A stretch of DNA of 64,000 nucleotides from Ereboglobus sp. PH5-10 (GTDB lineage: Bacteria > Verrucomicrobiota > Verrucomicrobiia > Opitutales > Opitutaceae): positions 218,613 through 282,612 of the forward strand of contig NZ_JAQFIP010000004.1 in the NCBI RefSeq assembly GCF_029504735.1, given 5' to 3'. Shown here one piece after another: positions 46,401 through 54,258 of this stretch. Numbering within the stretch: position 1 is the stretch's first letter; the number at the start of each line of letters is the position of its first letter. Both the position numbers and the translations under genes were made by a program. The notes beneath the pieces were generated by a model that saw nothing but the letters and a program-made list of their open reading frames with translations, was not told the DNA's origin and did no database searches.

Positions 46401-46754
46401 AACACATTTCCCGTGACTGCTGATACCGATGTCGAATGGGCCGCGTCCACCTCCGTCTCGTGGCTGACCGTCTCGCCCGCCACCGGCGTCGCCACCGGCT
46501 CTTTCATAGTCACCTGCGCCACCAACAGCTCGCCAAACCCGCGCACCGGGATCATCACGGTCACGGCGGGCAATCGCACCGCCACCTGCACTGTCACTCA
46601 GCAAGGCGCAACAAACACCGGCTCCAACGACAATGACAACAGCGGCGGCGGTGGTGGTGGCGGCGGCGCTCCGAGCCTCTGGAGTCTGGCTTTGATCGGC
46701 ATGTTATTCGGCATCCGAAAAATTGTCAGGATGCGCGCGCGCGGCACGCGCTGA
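43422..46754 (+). CDS. secreted metzincin-like metalloprotease with BACON-like domains and Gly-rich C-terminal sorting tail
   Basis: About 1,110 residues. The ATG at 43422 is chosen; GTG 43401 and ATG 43443 are alternatives. A membrane-anchor or signal helix (IFLIGTTVLLVTGVAFIF) is followed by a long pro-region. The catalytic domain has HEFGHNLGLSHDG (first His about 377) and a probable Met-turn, WGTIMGNAY, the HExxHxxGxxH pattern of metzincins. Carbohydrate-binding-like sandwiches follow (FWWKISADAADTL, FWWKVSSEAEE). At least two BACON-like domains are marked SWLGVTPASGNAGSQTLTI and SWLTVSPATGVATGSF. The C-terminus is a run of glycines, APSLW, a hydrophobic helix and Arg/Lys, resembling GlyGly-CTERM sorting signals. 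The tail predicts processing and surface attachment. Confidence 0.85.
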   Translation: MAQKPKAMFPPRMIAFKKPAVRKIFLIGTTVLLVTGVAFIFHSRKARQISPQTAKQPVGVTAPQSVADRHNPQTDTATLIAPVSAGTIAANHDQHHRRRTDVRASLATQPSGANASAPAGSNDAAGTDALTQKQRAILETIPSARFRDELLSLAPDARTFAFKTLAANRIPAADFASLHLTPKGHLYYACRFVAGNHSGGATAETSTSGALDPVVAAAAVPINQPPVRHSRPGSTKVLFLDFGGGLIENTAWNKSYEVNLYRALPYNIDGDSTTFNEQEQDNIVKIWERVSEYFSAFDVDVTTEKPAVFTRTTGRVLITRSNDANGRKMPAAADGADGVAIFQRFGWLGYETDYSPAFIYYDKLNSINADIAYATAHEFGHNLGLSHDGPGYQTNSDDFGYYPGHGAGATSWGTIMGNAYNTNRRNVYQWSKGEYYSANNKEDDLMIIEGKFGYRGIIAATTRAAALPLTTGDDGILGASGLIRNADEPHYYGINLSAPGTIDFSLYPARVSGTGTIIGSTDLKLEILDSSGNLNSSNDSPTLTHATLSRQLTAGQWYLRITSGSTGNPHANSISSRTGYTAYGSIGQYTLTSNLVQSNPSLAAALAGELTWTKEPGADTEWFGQTTTTHDGVAAAQSGTLAQGQSSGVLTTVEGSGTLSFWWKISADAADTLVFATTDLSTALTETPACITGQLGWEKKIIPIPTTGTHQFGWTFDKASAGTTGAAWVDQVVWTPDNFNPVIAPSTKEADSGSGHFTLTATTSKTWTATTDDSWLGVTPASGNAGSQTLTITHDANDTGSPRRATVTITSGGISRVCEVAQPAHIPLATALDNNLVWTTGGSNIWRSQTITTHDGRHAARSGIILGTSSTNVNIGQNTWLQTTVTGPGIVSFWWKVSSEAEERDEDGDPWGDILYFKVNGEERARISGEKDWARRAVPITGTGAQTLTWLYQKDPYLDIGGDAAWLDQVVWTTGTDITLSISPGTKQVSASRNTFPVTADTDVEWAASTSVSWLTVSPATGVATGSFIVTCATNSSPNPRTGIITVTAGNRTATCTVTQQGATNTGSNDNDNSGGGGGGGGAPSLWSLALIGMLFGIRKIVRMRARGTR

Positions 46755-46874
46755 ATCGCGGCGGGCCAACGCAGGCGTCAGGGGAAGGTTGTGCAATTGA
46801 GTGCATAACGCGGGCACATTGTGTTTTCCCTCGCCAGACGCCGCGTTCGCTGCGCGTTATCAACGCCTACAATC

Positions 46875-48224
46875 ATGCCATTCAAACAACTAGGACTGCC
46901 GGATTCACTCGTGCGCGGCGCGCAAACCATGGGGTATGCCCAGCCGACACCCATCCAGCAACGCGCCATCCCCGTCGTCCTCGACGGACGCGACCTCATA
47001 GGCTCCGCCCAAACCGGCACCGGCAAAACCGCAGCCTTCGCGCTGCCCATACTCGCGCGCCTCGGCGCGCACCGCCCCGGCCCGCCCCGCGTCCTCGTGC
47101 TCGAACCCACGCGCGAGCTCGCCGCGCAAGTCGAAACCGCGTTTCGCGAGCTCGGCCGCTTCACCAACTTGCGCGTCGCGGTCATCCACGGCGGCGTCGG
47201 TTACGGCAACCAGCGCGCCGCCATCCGAAACGGCACCGACATCCTCATCGCCACCACCGGGCGCCTGCTTGATTTCCTCCAGGAAAAAACCCTCTCGCTC
47301 GCCGGCATCGAGGCGCTCGTCCTCGACGAGGTGGATCGCATGCTCGACATGGGCTTCATCCACGACGTGCGCCGCGTCGTCGCCCAATGCCCCCCGAAAC
47401 GCCAGACGCTCTTTTTCTCCGCCACCATACAGCCCGAGATCGAAGCCGTCGCGAAATTCGCGCTTCATGATCCCGAGCGCGTCGAGATCGGGCGCTCGCG
47501 CTCCGTCGTCGAAACCGTCACCCACGCCACGTATCCCGTGCTCCACGAGCAAAAGTTCGACATGCTCCTCGCGATTCTCAACCGCACAGACTTCCAAAGC
47601 GTGATCATCTTTTCGCGCACAAAGCACGGCGCGGACCGCATCGCGCGCAAGCTCAAGTCCGCCGGCCACACCACCGCCGTCCTCCACGCCAACCGCTCCC
47701 AAAACCAGCGCACCGAGGCGCTCGCCGGCTTCAAGGACGGACGCTACGAAGTGCTCGTCGCCACCGACATCGCCGCGCGCGGCATCGATGTGTCCGGCGT
47801 CTCGCACGTTATCAATTTCGACGTCCCCGAAAAACCCGACGACTACGTGCACCGCATCGGACGCACCGGCCGCGCCCAGGCCGACGGCGACGCATTCATG
47901 CTCGTCACGCCCGAGGAAGCCGGCGACCTGCGCGACATCGAACGCTTCATCGGCGCGCGCATCGAACGCCTCGCGCTCGACGGCTTCGCCTACGCCAACG
48001 GCGCCCCGCCTCACATCGACACCTCGCGTCCGATGAAAAACCCCCGCCGCAAGCAAGGTGGCGGCCAGCAACACCAGCGCGGCGGTGGCAATGGCGGACT
48101 CTCAAAAGGCGCGCGCGGCCAAAACCAATCCCGTTCCAGCAGCGGACGCCCGCACGGCGGTGGAAACCCGTCGCATCACCCCAAAGGCAAACCCGGCGGC
48201 CACTGGCGCCGCGGCGGACGTTGA
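46875..48224 (+). CDS. DEAD-box ATP-dependent RNA helicase (RhlE-like) with DEVD motif
   Basis: 449 residues from the ATG at 46875 (MPFKQLGLPDSLVRGAQTMGY). Q motif QPTPIQQRAIP, motif I GSAQTGTGKT (45-52), Ia EPTRELA, Ib ATTGRLLD, motif II LVLDEVDRMLD, III FFSAT, IV IIFSRTKHGAD, V ATDIAARGID and VI HRIGRTGR are all present. The box is DEVD rather than DEAD, but the catalytic Asp-Glu and final Asp are kept. A Gly/Gln/Arg-rich basic tail (from about 395) resembles RNA-binding tails of RhlE-type helicases. It probably remodels rRNA or mRNA, with cold or ribosome assembly as likely contexts. Confidence 0.94.
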   Translation: MPFKQLGLPDSLVRGAQTMGYAQPTPIQQRAIPVVLDGRDLIGSAQTGTGKTAAFALPILARLGAHRPGPPRVLVLEPTRELAAQVETAFRELGRFTNLRVAVIHGGVGYGNQRAAIRNGTDILIATTGRLLDFLQEKTLSLAGIEALVLDEVDRMLDMGFIHDVRRVVAQCPPKRQTLFFSATIQPEIEAVAKFALHDPERVEIGRSRSVVETVTHATYPVLHEQKFDMLLAILNRTDFQSVIIFSRTKHGADRIARKLKSAGHTTAVLHANRSQNQRTEALAGFKDGRYEVLVATDIAARGIDVSGVSHVINFDVPEKPDDYVHRIGRTGRAQADGDAFMLVTPEEAGDLRDIERFIGARIERLALDGFAYANGAPPHIDTSRPMKNPRRKQGGGQQHQRGGGNGGLSKGARGQNQSRSSSGRPHGGGNPSHHPKGKPGGHWRRGGR

Positions 48225-48291
48225 GAAGTCGATCGTTTGCGGGCGAGTTTTAGGTCTTGGAGCATTTTCGGTTTATTCTGTCGTATTATTG

Positions 48292-48354
48292 GGTAGGGCG
48301 AACCGTCTCGGTGAACCGGGAATATTGCGGCTCACCCTGAGGGTTCGCCCTACC
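48292..48354. repeat. GTAGGGCGAA-type palindromic element, copy 2
   Basis: A perfect 13-base inverted repeat, GGTAGGGCGAACC/GGTTCGCCCTACC, encloses further partial pairing (GGTGAACC against GGCTCACC). It lies downstream of the DEAD-box helicase gene. The ends match copy 1 at 29147-29217, while the core differs. Confidence 0.85.
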
Positions 48355-48461
48355 AAAGGCGTTATTCACGCGTTTTCTTGTCGGGCGTTTTTTTGTCATG
48401 ACCAAGGGATTGCCAACTCTCTGATTTGCGACGCGGAGCGCCATCCATCACAGGCGGGACT

Positions 48462-49331
48462 CTATGGGGACGGTTCTTTTCCCCGTTCCTCAATAATTCG
48501 GTTCACGTATTTTTTTATTATAATCATTGCGCCTTCGCCAACCGCGCGGTGGTTGAGGCCGCCCATTTCATAAAACTCCGTCTGCTCATGGCCCAAGTTT
48601 TTCAGGCTCACGGCCAAAAGCTCGTTTTCCTCGACGCGGCTTTTCCATTCAATGCGCCGGTCGCCCACGATCAGGCAAATCGGCGGCAGGTTTTTCGAGG
48701 CATGATACAGCGGCGCGTATTCGTCGATTATAGGACGGTATTGCTCGCCGCGATCGCCGCGCAATTTTTTCACCAAAAAATGGGTCGTGACCTGCGCGCT
48801 CACGGGGATGATGCCGGCCAGTTTGCGATTCGATATTCCGTGGGCGGCCAGCCAGCGCTCGTCCATGCCCACCATCGCGGACAGATAACCGCCGGCGGAG
48901 TGGCCCGCAATAAACACCTTGTCCGGATCGCCGCCATGGGCCGCGATGTTTTTGATCACCCATGCGGTGGCTGCGGCGGCATCCTCAAGAAAGCAGGGAA
49001 ATTCACCCTTGGGCGAAAGGCGGTAGCTGACGGCAACGAGCGCGATTCCCTGATTCTTGAGCGCGGGCAGGCGGCGCTTGCCGCCCGTCAGTCCGCCTCC
49101 ATGAAACCAAACAATCGTGGGAAACCCCGCCCGATTTTCCGGGTAATACATGTCCATTTTGCAATGGCTCTTTTTATATTCGTCGGCATTCGCCAGCGCG
49201 TGGTCGTCGTAATATGAGATATTCAGCTTTGTCTCATAGGTTGTTGCTTTTTGCTCCGTTTTCTTTGCGCACAAAGGCAGGGAAAGCAAAAACACCAACA
49301 GGAAACTCGTCGGGTAAGTGAGTGTTTTCAT
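48462..49331 (-). CDS. secreted alpha/beta hydrolase (esterase/lipase-like)
   Basis: 289 residues from the ATG at 49331 (MKTLTYPTSFLLVFLLSLPLCAKK), with a signal peptide. IVWFHGGGLTGG supplies the oxyanion-hole HGGG motif of hormone-sensitive-lipase-like hydrolases, and VFIAGHSAGGYLSAM carries the nucleophile serine. A late Asp (LIVGDRRIEW) and His (GGLNHRAVGEG) complete the triad. The substrate is unknown; many carbohydrate esterases share this layout. It lies downstream of uxaC in the same direction, separated by a palindrome-rich gap. Confidence 0.85.
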   Translation of the reverse strand: MKTLTYPTSFLLVFLLSLPLCAKKTEQKATTYETKLNISYYDDHALANADEYKKSHCKMDMYYPENRAGFPTIVWFHGGGLTGGKRRLPALKNQGIALVAVSYRLSPKGEFPCFLEDAAAATAWVIKNIAAHGGDPDKVFIAGHSAGGYLSAMVGMDERWLAAHGISNRKLAGIIPVSAQVTTHFLVKKLRGDRGEQYRPIIDEYAPLYHASKNLPPICLIVGDRRIEWKSRVEENELLAVSLKNLGHEQTEFYEMGGLNHRAVGEGAMIIIKKYVNRIIEERGKEPSP

Positions 49332-49473
49332 GGGATGGTTGCGCATGATTGGTGTTTGATAGTTGAAAATCAAATTTTATCACCGAAACGAAAAAACACG
49401 CCCTGGCCGCTTCCTCTGCTTCTTGCGGAGCATGAATAACGCGCCCCTTTCAGTGTCGCGTTTTCAAAAACTC

Positions 49474-49537
49474 GTAACCCGGGACAGACGTTTTTGTCGT
49501 CAGCCCCGGGTTAAAAATATGCAACCCCATTGGGGTT
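49474..49537. repeat. double palindrome downstream of uxaC
   Basis: AACCCGGG (49476-49483) pairs with CCCGGGTT (about 49505-49512) around a T-rich loop. A second perfect palindrome, AACCCCATTGGGGTT, lies at 49523-49537. The pair looks like a repetitive extragenic element and may also terminate uxaC. Confidence 0.75.
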
Positions 49538-49559
49538 ATAAACTCATATCAACGGTTTG

Positions 49560-50981
49560 TCACATGTTGCCCGTTTCGAGGCCGAAGTAGCGTTTGGCGT
49601 TTTTGTAGCAGATGTCCTCGATCATGCCGCCGACCAACTTTTTGTCGGCGGGGATCAGGCCGGCGTCAACGTCGCCTCCGACCAGTTTGCAGAGCACGCG
49701 ACGGAAATATTCGTGGCGCACGTAGCTCATGAAGCTGCGCGAGTCGGTCAACATTCCCACGAAGCGGCTCAGGAGGCCGAGTTGCGAGAGGGCGTTGAGC
49801 TGCCACTTCATGCCCTCGGCCTGGTCGAGGAACCACCAGCCGCTGCCGAATTGGATTTTGCCGGGCGTGAGGTCGTCCTGCACGTTGCCGATCATCGTCG
49901 CGAAGACGTAGTTGTCGGCGGGGTTGAGGTTGTAGATGACGGTTTTCGGGAGCGCGTTTTCGCTGTCGAGGCGGTCGAGGTAGCGGGCGAGTCCGCGGGC
50001 TTGCGGAAAGTCGCCAATGGAGTCCACGCCGGCGTCGGCGCCGATGCGCTTGAGGAGGCGGGTGTTGTTGTTGCGGATCGCGCCGAGGTGGAGCTGCTTG
50101 GTCCAGCCGCGCTTGGCGTCGAGGCGTCCGAAGGCGAGCATCATGAACCAGGTGAACTTGGCCGTGTTTTCGGGGCTGGCGGCCTTGCCGGAGCGCGCGG
50201 CCTTGAAGATGGCGGCGGCTTCCTTTTCGGTGCAGTCGGCGTCGGGGATGTTTTCCATGCCGTGGTCGGAGACGCGCGCGCCGATGGAGTGGAAGAACTC
50301 GTGGCGGTTGTCGATGGCGCGGAGGAGCGAGTCGAGGTCCTTGACGTCGATGTTGGCGCGGGCGGAGAGCTGGTCGCACCAGGCGTTGAAGACGGCGGGG
50401 TTGTTGACGACGAGCGCCTTGTCGGGGCGGAAGGTGGGATAGACGCGGGTCTTGAGTTTGGACTTGGCGATGGCGATGTGGTGCTCGAGCGAATCGACGG
50501 GGTCGTCGGTCGTGCAGACGACGTTGACGCGGTTTTTCGTGAGGATGCCGTGCGTGGAAAAGGCCTTCGTTTTCAGCTTGGCGTTGGCGAGTTTCCAGAT
50601 TTTGGGCGCGTTGGCTTCGTTGATGACGAGGTTGATGCCGAAGTAGCGGCGCAGTTCGAGGTGCGACCAGTGGTAGAGCGGGTTGCGGAGGGTCTGCGGG
50701 ACGGTTTTGCACCAGGCGAGGAACTTGTCGTAGTCGCTGGTTTTGTCGCCGGTGATGTAGTCCTCGGGGATGCCGTTGGAGCGCATGGCGCGCCATTTGT
50801 AATGGTCGCCGGCAAGCCAGATTTTATAGAGGTTTTCGAACTGGTGATTCGAGGCGATCTGGTCGGGCGGAAGGTGGCAGTGGTAGTCGAAGATGGGCTG
50901 CGTGGCGGCGTGGTTCTTGTAGAGCGAGCGCGCCCAGGGTGTGTCGAGAAGGAAGGTTTCGGGGAGGAATGGTTTGGCCAT
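49560..50981 (-). CDS. uxaC: glucuronate isomerase (uronate isomerase)
   Basis: 473 residues. It isomerises glucuronate to fructuronate and galacturonate to tagaturonate in uronic-acid catabolism. FLLDTPWARSLYKNHAATQPIFDYHCHLPP at the start carries the HxH metal pair of the amidohydrolase-like barrel. Further hallmarks are KIWLAGDHYKWRAMRSNGI, LYHWSHLELRRYFGI, VVCTTDDPVDSLEHH, TFRPDKAL and FGSGWWFLDQAEGM, and MLTDSRSFMSYVRHEYFRR at the end. No other uronate gene adjoins it. A 203-base upstream gap should hold its promoter. Confidence 0.97.
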   Translation of the reverse strand: MAKPFLPETFLLDTPWARSLYKNHAATQPIFDYHCHLPPDQIASNHQFENLYKIWLAGDHYKWRAMRSNGIPEDYITGDKTSDYDKFLAWCKTVPQTLRNPLYHWSHLELRRYFGINLVINEANAPKIWKLANAKLKTKAFSTHGILTKNRVNVVCTTDDPVDSLEHHIAIAKSKLKTRVYPTFRPDKALVVNNPAVFNAWCDQLSARANIDVKDLDSLLRAIDNRHEFFHSIGARVSDHGMENIPDADCTEKEAAAIFKAARSGKAASPENTAKFTWFMMLAFGRLDAKRGWTKQLHLGAIRNNNTRLLKRIGADAGVDSIGDFPQARGLARYLDRLDSENALPKTVIYNLNPADNYVFATMIGNVQDDLTPGKIQFGSGWWFLDQAEGMKWQLNALSQLGLLSRFVGMLTDSRSFMSYVRHEYFRRVLCKLVGGDVDAGLIPADKKLVGGMIEDICYKNAKRYFGLETGNM

Positions 50982-51184
50982 GGTCGGGATGTTTTTTGCC
51001 GGGTTGTTGTTTATTGAGGGAAAAGGGTTCGGGCATTTCGCGATTTTCGGACAGGTGAGTCAATTGAATTGGGAGTCATGTTTTGGAAAACAATTCCGCC
51101 CGGTTTCCCGCTGTTGGGAGACACTCAAAACGCCAGTCCATTTAACCACTAAACGGCGCAGAAAAAACCGGCTTCCGCGCCGCC

Positions 51185-52342
51185 CTACTTCGCGAACTCC
51201 ACGGTCACGTCCACGATTTCGGATTTGCTGCCGATGCGCGCGGGGAACCCCCAGAGGCCGAGGCCGGAGGTGACGTAAACTTGGAAATCACCTTTGCGGG
51301 CGTGGCCGTAGGGAACTTCATACATGAAGCGAACAATCCACGTGACAGGCCAAACTTGTCCGGCGTGGGTGTGTCCGGAGAATTGCAGATCAACGCCGGC
51401 GGCTTGCGCACGGGCAAGTTCGCGAGGCTGGTGGTCCATCAGAATGATCGGGTGCGCGCGGTCGGCGTTGACGAGTATTTCGTCGAGTGTTTTGCGGGGC
51501 TTGATGCTGTGGTCGGCGCGTCCGGCAAGGGTGAACGCGCCATTGGCAAGGGGAATGGCCTCGTCGTAGAGAACGCGGATGCCGTGCTTTTCGAGGAAAT
51601 CGAGGCTGCGCTTGGCGTTGGCATATTTCTCGTGGTTGCCGAGAACGGCGAACACGCCGAGGGGCGCGTGGAGTTTTTCGAGCTCGGCGCCCATGTTTTG
51701 TTTTTCGAGCGCGTCCACGCTGCGGTCAACAACGTCGCCGGGCAGGAGAATGATGTTTGGCTGGAGAGCGTTGATGCGGGTGACGAAGTCGCGGACGCGT
51801 TCGCGGCCGATGATGTCGCCGAGGTGCAGGTCGCTCGCGACGGCGATGCGGAGGACTTTGCCGGAGCCGGCGTATTGGCCGCCGAGCGGCTTGTTGATTT
51901 TGACGGCGAGGGGAGTGACGACGGGATTCGAAAAGCGCCAGTATCCAAAAGCAAATACAACAATCACCGCGGCGACGGTGACGGCGAGTGCGAGAACCTT
52001 GGCGCGCGCGTAGTGTGTCTCGACGCACTTGGGAAGGATGCGCCGGCGTTTGTTAACGAGGCGGATTACCTCCCAGAAAACAACCGCGACAACCCAATAG
52101 GGAAACGTGAGCATCCAGGTGACGCCGAGCACGCGCAGCCAGTGCCCGACGGGAACCCCGGCAACCACGGTTTCACGAAATGCGGAGCCGGTAAAAAAAG
52201 CGGAGGCGAAAAAGGCGAGCCCCGCGACCCACACGATGCGCAGCCAGCGTTTTTTGGGAAGCGCCTGTGTAGAGCGCACAAATATGCAGGCGCAGAGGAG
52301 CAGATAAACAACCAGGAAAATAATAAAAACGAGCGATGACAT
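51185..52342 (-). CDS. membrane-anchored metallophosphoesterase
   Basis: 385 residues from the ATG at 52342 (MSSLVFIIFLVVYLLLCACIF). About four N-terminal transmembrane helices precede a calcineurin-like domain with all five motifs: VASDLHLGD, LLPGDVVD, VLGNHEKY, LMDHQP and SGHTHAGQ. The last residues, VTSGLGLWGFPARIGSKSEIVDVTVEF, are typical of the YkuE/YaeI-type group acting on lipid or nucleotide phosphoesters. The substrate is not deducible. It follows the two TonB-like genes in the same direction. Confidence 0.9.
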   Translation of the reverse strand: MSSLVFIIFLVVYLLLCACIFVRSTQALPKKRWLRIVWVAGLAFFASAFFTGSAFRETVVAGVPVGHWLRVLGVTWMLTFPYWVVAVVFWEVIRLVNKRRRILPKCVETHYARAKVLALAVTVAAVIVVFAFGYWRFSNPVVTPLAVKINKPLGGQYAGSGKVLRIAVASDLHLGDIIGRERVRDFVTRINALQPNIILLPGDVVDRSVDALEKQNMGAELEKLHAPLGVFAVLGNHEKYANAKRSLDFLEKHGIRVLYDEAIPLANGAFTLAGRADHSIKPRKTLDEILVNADRAHPIILMDHQPRELARAQAAGVDLQFSGHTHAGQVWPVTWIVRFMYEVPYGHARKGDFQVYVTSGLGLWGFPARIGSKSEIVDVTVEFAK

Positions 52343-52488
52343 GCGGCGCGGATGGAGTGTTGTGTAAAAATATAGTGTTAACGCCTTGAGATGCTGTGTT
52401 TCGGAAAATGTTTCGCCGATATTCCCGAAAGTTTGCGGACGTCGCCAGCGGCATTCCGACTGCGCACTTATTGAACAGGAATCGTCGC

Positions 52489-53238
52489 TCAATCTTCCTC
52501 GCGCATGCGGAAGTCGGCGACCTTCGCTCCGCTTTGGCCATCTGGGCGGTCGCCGATGGGCCGCACGGTGCGGATGGCTTTCAACACGGAATCATCGAAG
52601 GCTCGGTTGCCTGAACTGCGGATGACTTTGACCGCGCCAATGGTGCCGTTGGCGTAAACTTGAAACTCGATGCGCACGACAAGCTCGCTGCTCAGACCCT
52701 CGGGTTTTTCCTGCGCCTGCCGGATGCGTTGCGCAAGAAGCGCGAAACAGGAATCCATTTGATTTTGGATGTGTGCGCTTATCGGCGCGTTGAATATCGC
52801 GGGTTGGGAAACGGGGACGAGGTTTTCGAATGTCGGCGGTTTGATTGAGTTGGGGACAACCGGTGGTTTTGTGAATGTGGTTGTGTTATTACGAACGGGA
52901 GGGCGTCCATATTTTTCCCTGAACTCGCGTTCCGTCATTCGAGTTCCCAGCGGTTGAGCCGTCTGCTGTTGGGTTTCCTGCGCGACTGGCGGGAGTGGTG
53001 GCAGTGGTTTGATTTTGGGACCGACGATTGGCGGGATGTCCGCCGGGGCGTTTTCGCTGGGAACGAGAGTGCGCGGCCAGAGCTCAATCGTATCGTTTGG
53101 CGGTGTCGCAGGCGTGGTTTTAAACTGGTAAATGCAGAGAACGGCGAGGCAGGCGGTTGCCAGATGAATCAGCATCGAAATGCCGTATGCTCCGGCGTGG
53201 TGCGTGGGAGCGGGGGAGATTACGGTTTGTGTGCCCAT
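52489..53238 (-). CDS. TonB-like energy transducer, copy A
   Basis: 249 residues. An N-terminal membrane helix (YGISMLIHLATACLAVLCIYQF) is followed by a proline-rich periplasmic segment (PPIVGPKIKPLPPLPPVA) and a C-terminal TonB-like domain (about 165-249). The final 85 residues differ from those of the neighbouring copy B at only three positions (Val/Ile, Asp/Pro, Gln/Lys), while the N-terminal two thirds are clearly diverged. It should couple inner-membrane energy to outer-membrane receptors, but no exbB or exbD adjoins it. It starts 37 bases after copy B ends, so they are co-transcribed. Confidence 0.82.
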   Translation of the reverse strand: MGTQTVISPAPTHHAGAYGISMLIHLATACLAVLCIYQFKTTPATPPNDTIELWPRTLVPSENAPADIPPIVGPKIKPLPPLPPVAQETQQQTAQPLGTRMTEREFREKYGRPPVRNNTTTFTKPPVVPNSIKPPTFENLVPVSQPAIFNAPISAHIQNQMDSCFALLAQRIRQAQEKPEGLSSELVVRIEFQVYANGTIGAVKVIRSSGNRAFDDSVLKAIRTVRPIGDRPDGQSGAKVADFRMREED

Positions 53239-53274
53239 GGCGTGTCGGTCTCGTCGCGTCGTTATTGTTCGCGC

Positions 53275-54117
53275 TCAGTCTTCCTCGCGCATGCGGAAGT
53301 CGGCGACTTTGGCGCCACTTTTCCCGTCCGGACGCGGACCAATGGGCCGCACGGTGCGGATGGCTTTCAACACGGAATCATCGAAGGCTCGGTTGCCTGA
53401 GCTGCGGATGATTTTTACCGCGCCAATGGTGCCGTTGGCGTAAACCTGAAACTCGATGCGCACGACAAGCTCGCTGCTCAGGCCCTCGGGTTTTTCCTGC
53501 GCCTGCCGGATGCGTTGCGCAAGAAGCGCGAAATAGGCTTCCATTTGGTCGCGTTCCGCGGCGGTGAGCGCGGTGCCGCCCGCACCGGCCCCGCTGCCGA
53601 TGCCGCCGAGCACGCCCTTGGCGACGCCCTGGCCGATCTTTGGGGCGACGACTTTTTTTCGCGGTTTGGCCTTGTTGATTTTTTGCGATGGGAGGTTTTT
53701 GTTTTTGCTGGCGTTGAGTTTGTCGAACTCGGCCTTGGACATTCTTTTTGGGGGCGTCTCCGTTTTCGGGGTGGTTTTTGGCGCGACCGTTTTTTTGGGC
53801 GGCGGAATGACGGGCGCGTTGGGCGCGGGGGTGACGACTGGTTGTGGCGGCGGTTCGACAACGGGGTCGAGCGGGGAGAGGTTCAGGTCGGGAACCTGAT
53901 CGATTGTTTCCGGCGCGCCGAGCGCGGGAGCTTGCCTGGCCATGTAATCGTCCCCGGGACCGGCGACGAGTTCGATGATTTGGCTGGAGGGCTTTTTCCG
54001 AACGTCGCTGAGGTAATAGGTCGAGAGCAGCACGGCGAGCACGACGGCGCCGTGAATCATGAGCGAAATGCTGTATGATCCGGGCGAGTGTGCGTGCATT
54101 GAGGCGGCGTGACCCAT
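53275..54117 (-). CDS. TonB-like energy transducer, copy B
   Basis: 280 residues. The membrane helix (YSISLMIHGAVVLAVLLSTYYL) is followed by acidic and proline-rich segments, then a Lys-rich stretch (PPKKTVAPKTTPKTETPPKRM). A Gly/Ala-rich hinge and the C-terminal TonB-like domain follow (about 195-280, FALLAQRIRQAQEKPEGLSS onward). The C-terminal third is nearly identical to copy A at DNA and protein level, indicating recent duplication or gene conversion. Its upstream gap is the paired-arm repeat at 54124-54258. Confidence 0.82.
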   Translation of the reverse strand: MGHAASMHAHSPGSYSISLMIHGAVVLAVLLSTYYLSDVRKKPSSQIIELVAGPGDDYMARQAPALGAPETIDQVPDLNLSPLDPVVEPPPQPVVTPAPNAPVIPPPKKTVAPKTTPKTETPPKRMSKAEFDKLNASKNKNLPSQKINKAKPRKKVVAPKIGQGVAKGVLGGIGSGAGAGGTALTAAERDQMEAYFALLAQRIRQAQEKPEGLSSELVVRIEFQVYANGTIGAVKIIRSSGNRAFDDSVLKAIRTVRPIGPRPDGKSGAKVADFRMREED

Positions 54118-54123
54118 GGCGGG

Positions 54124-54258
54124 AAAGGCTGAAGGACTGAATATCTGAAAGGCTGAAGGTTCGAAAATCTTGGAAAACAGAAATCTGAATTGCGAGCGTT
54201 TTGCTTGGTTGGGCCAGCTGTTTTCAGCCCTTCAGTCTTTCAGCTTTTCAGCCTTTTT
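54124..54258. repeat. paired-arm inverted repeat between the DUF3108 and TonB-like genes
   Basis: The left arm (54124-54160) and right arm (54221-54258) are inverted variants of GGCTGAAAGACTGAA units around a 60-base spacer. The right arm encodes the last codons and stop of the DUF3108 protein (KAEKLKD). The left arm ends seven bases before the TonB-like start. The same phrase occurs upstream of ubiE at 30485-30528. Confidence 0.8.
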
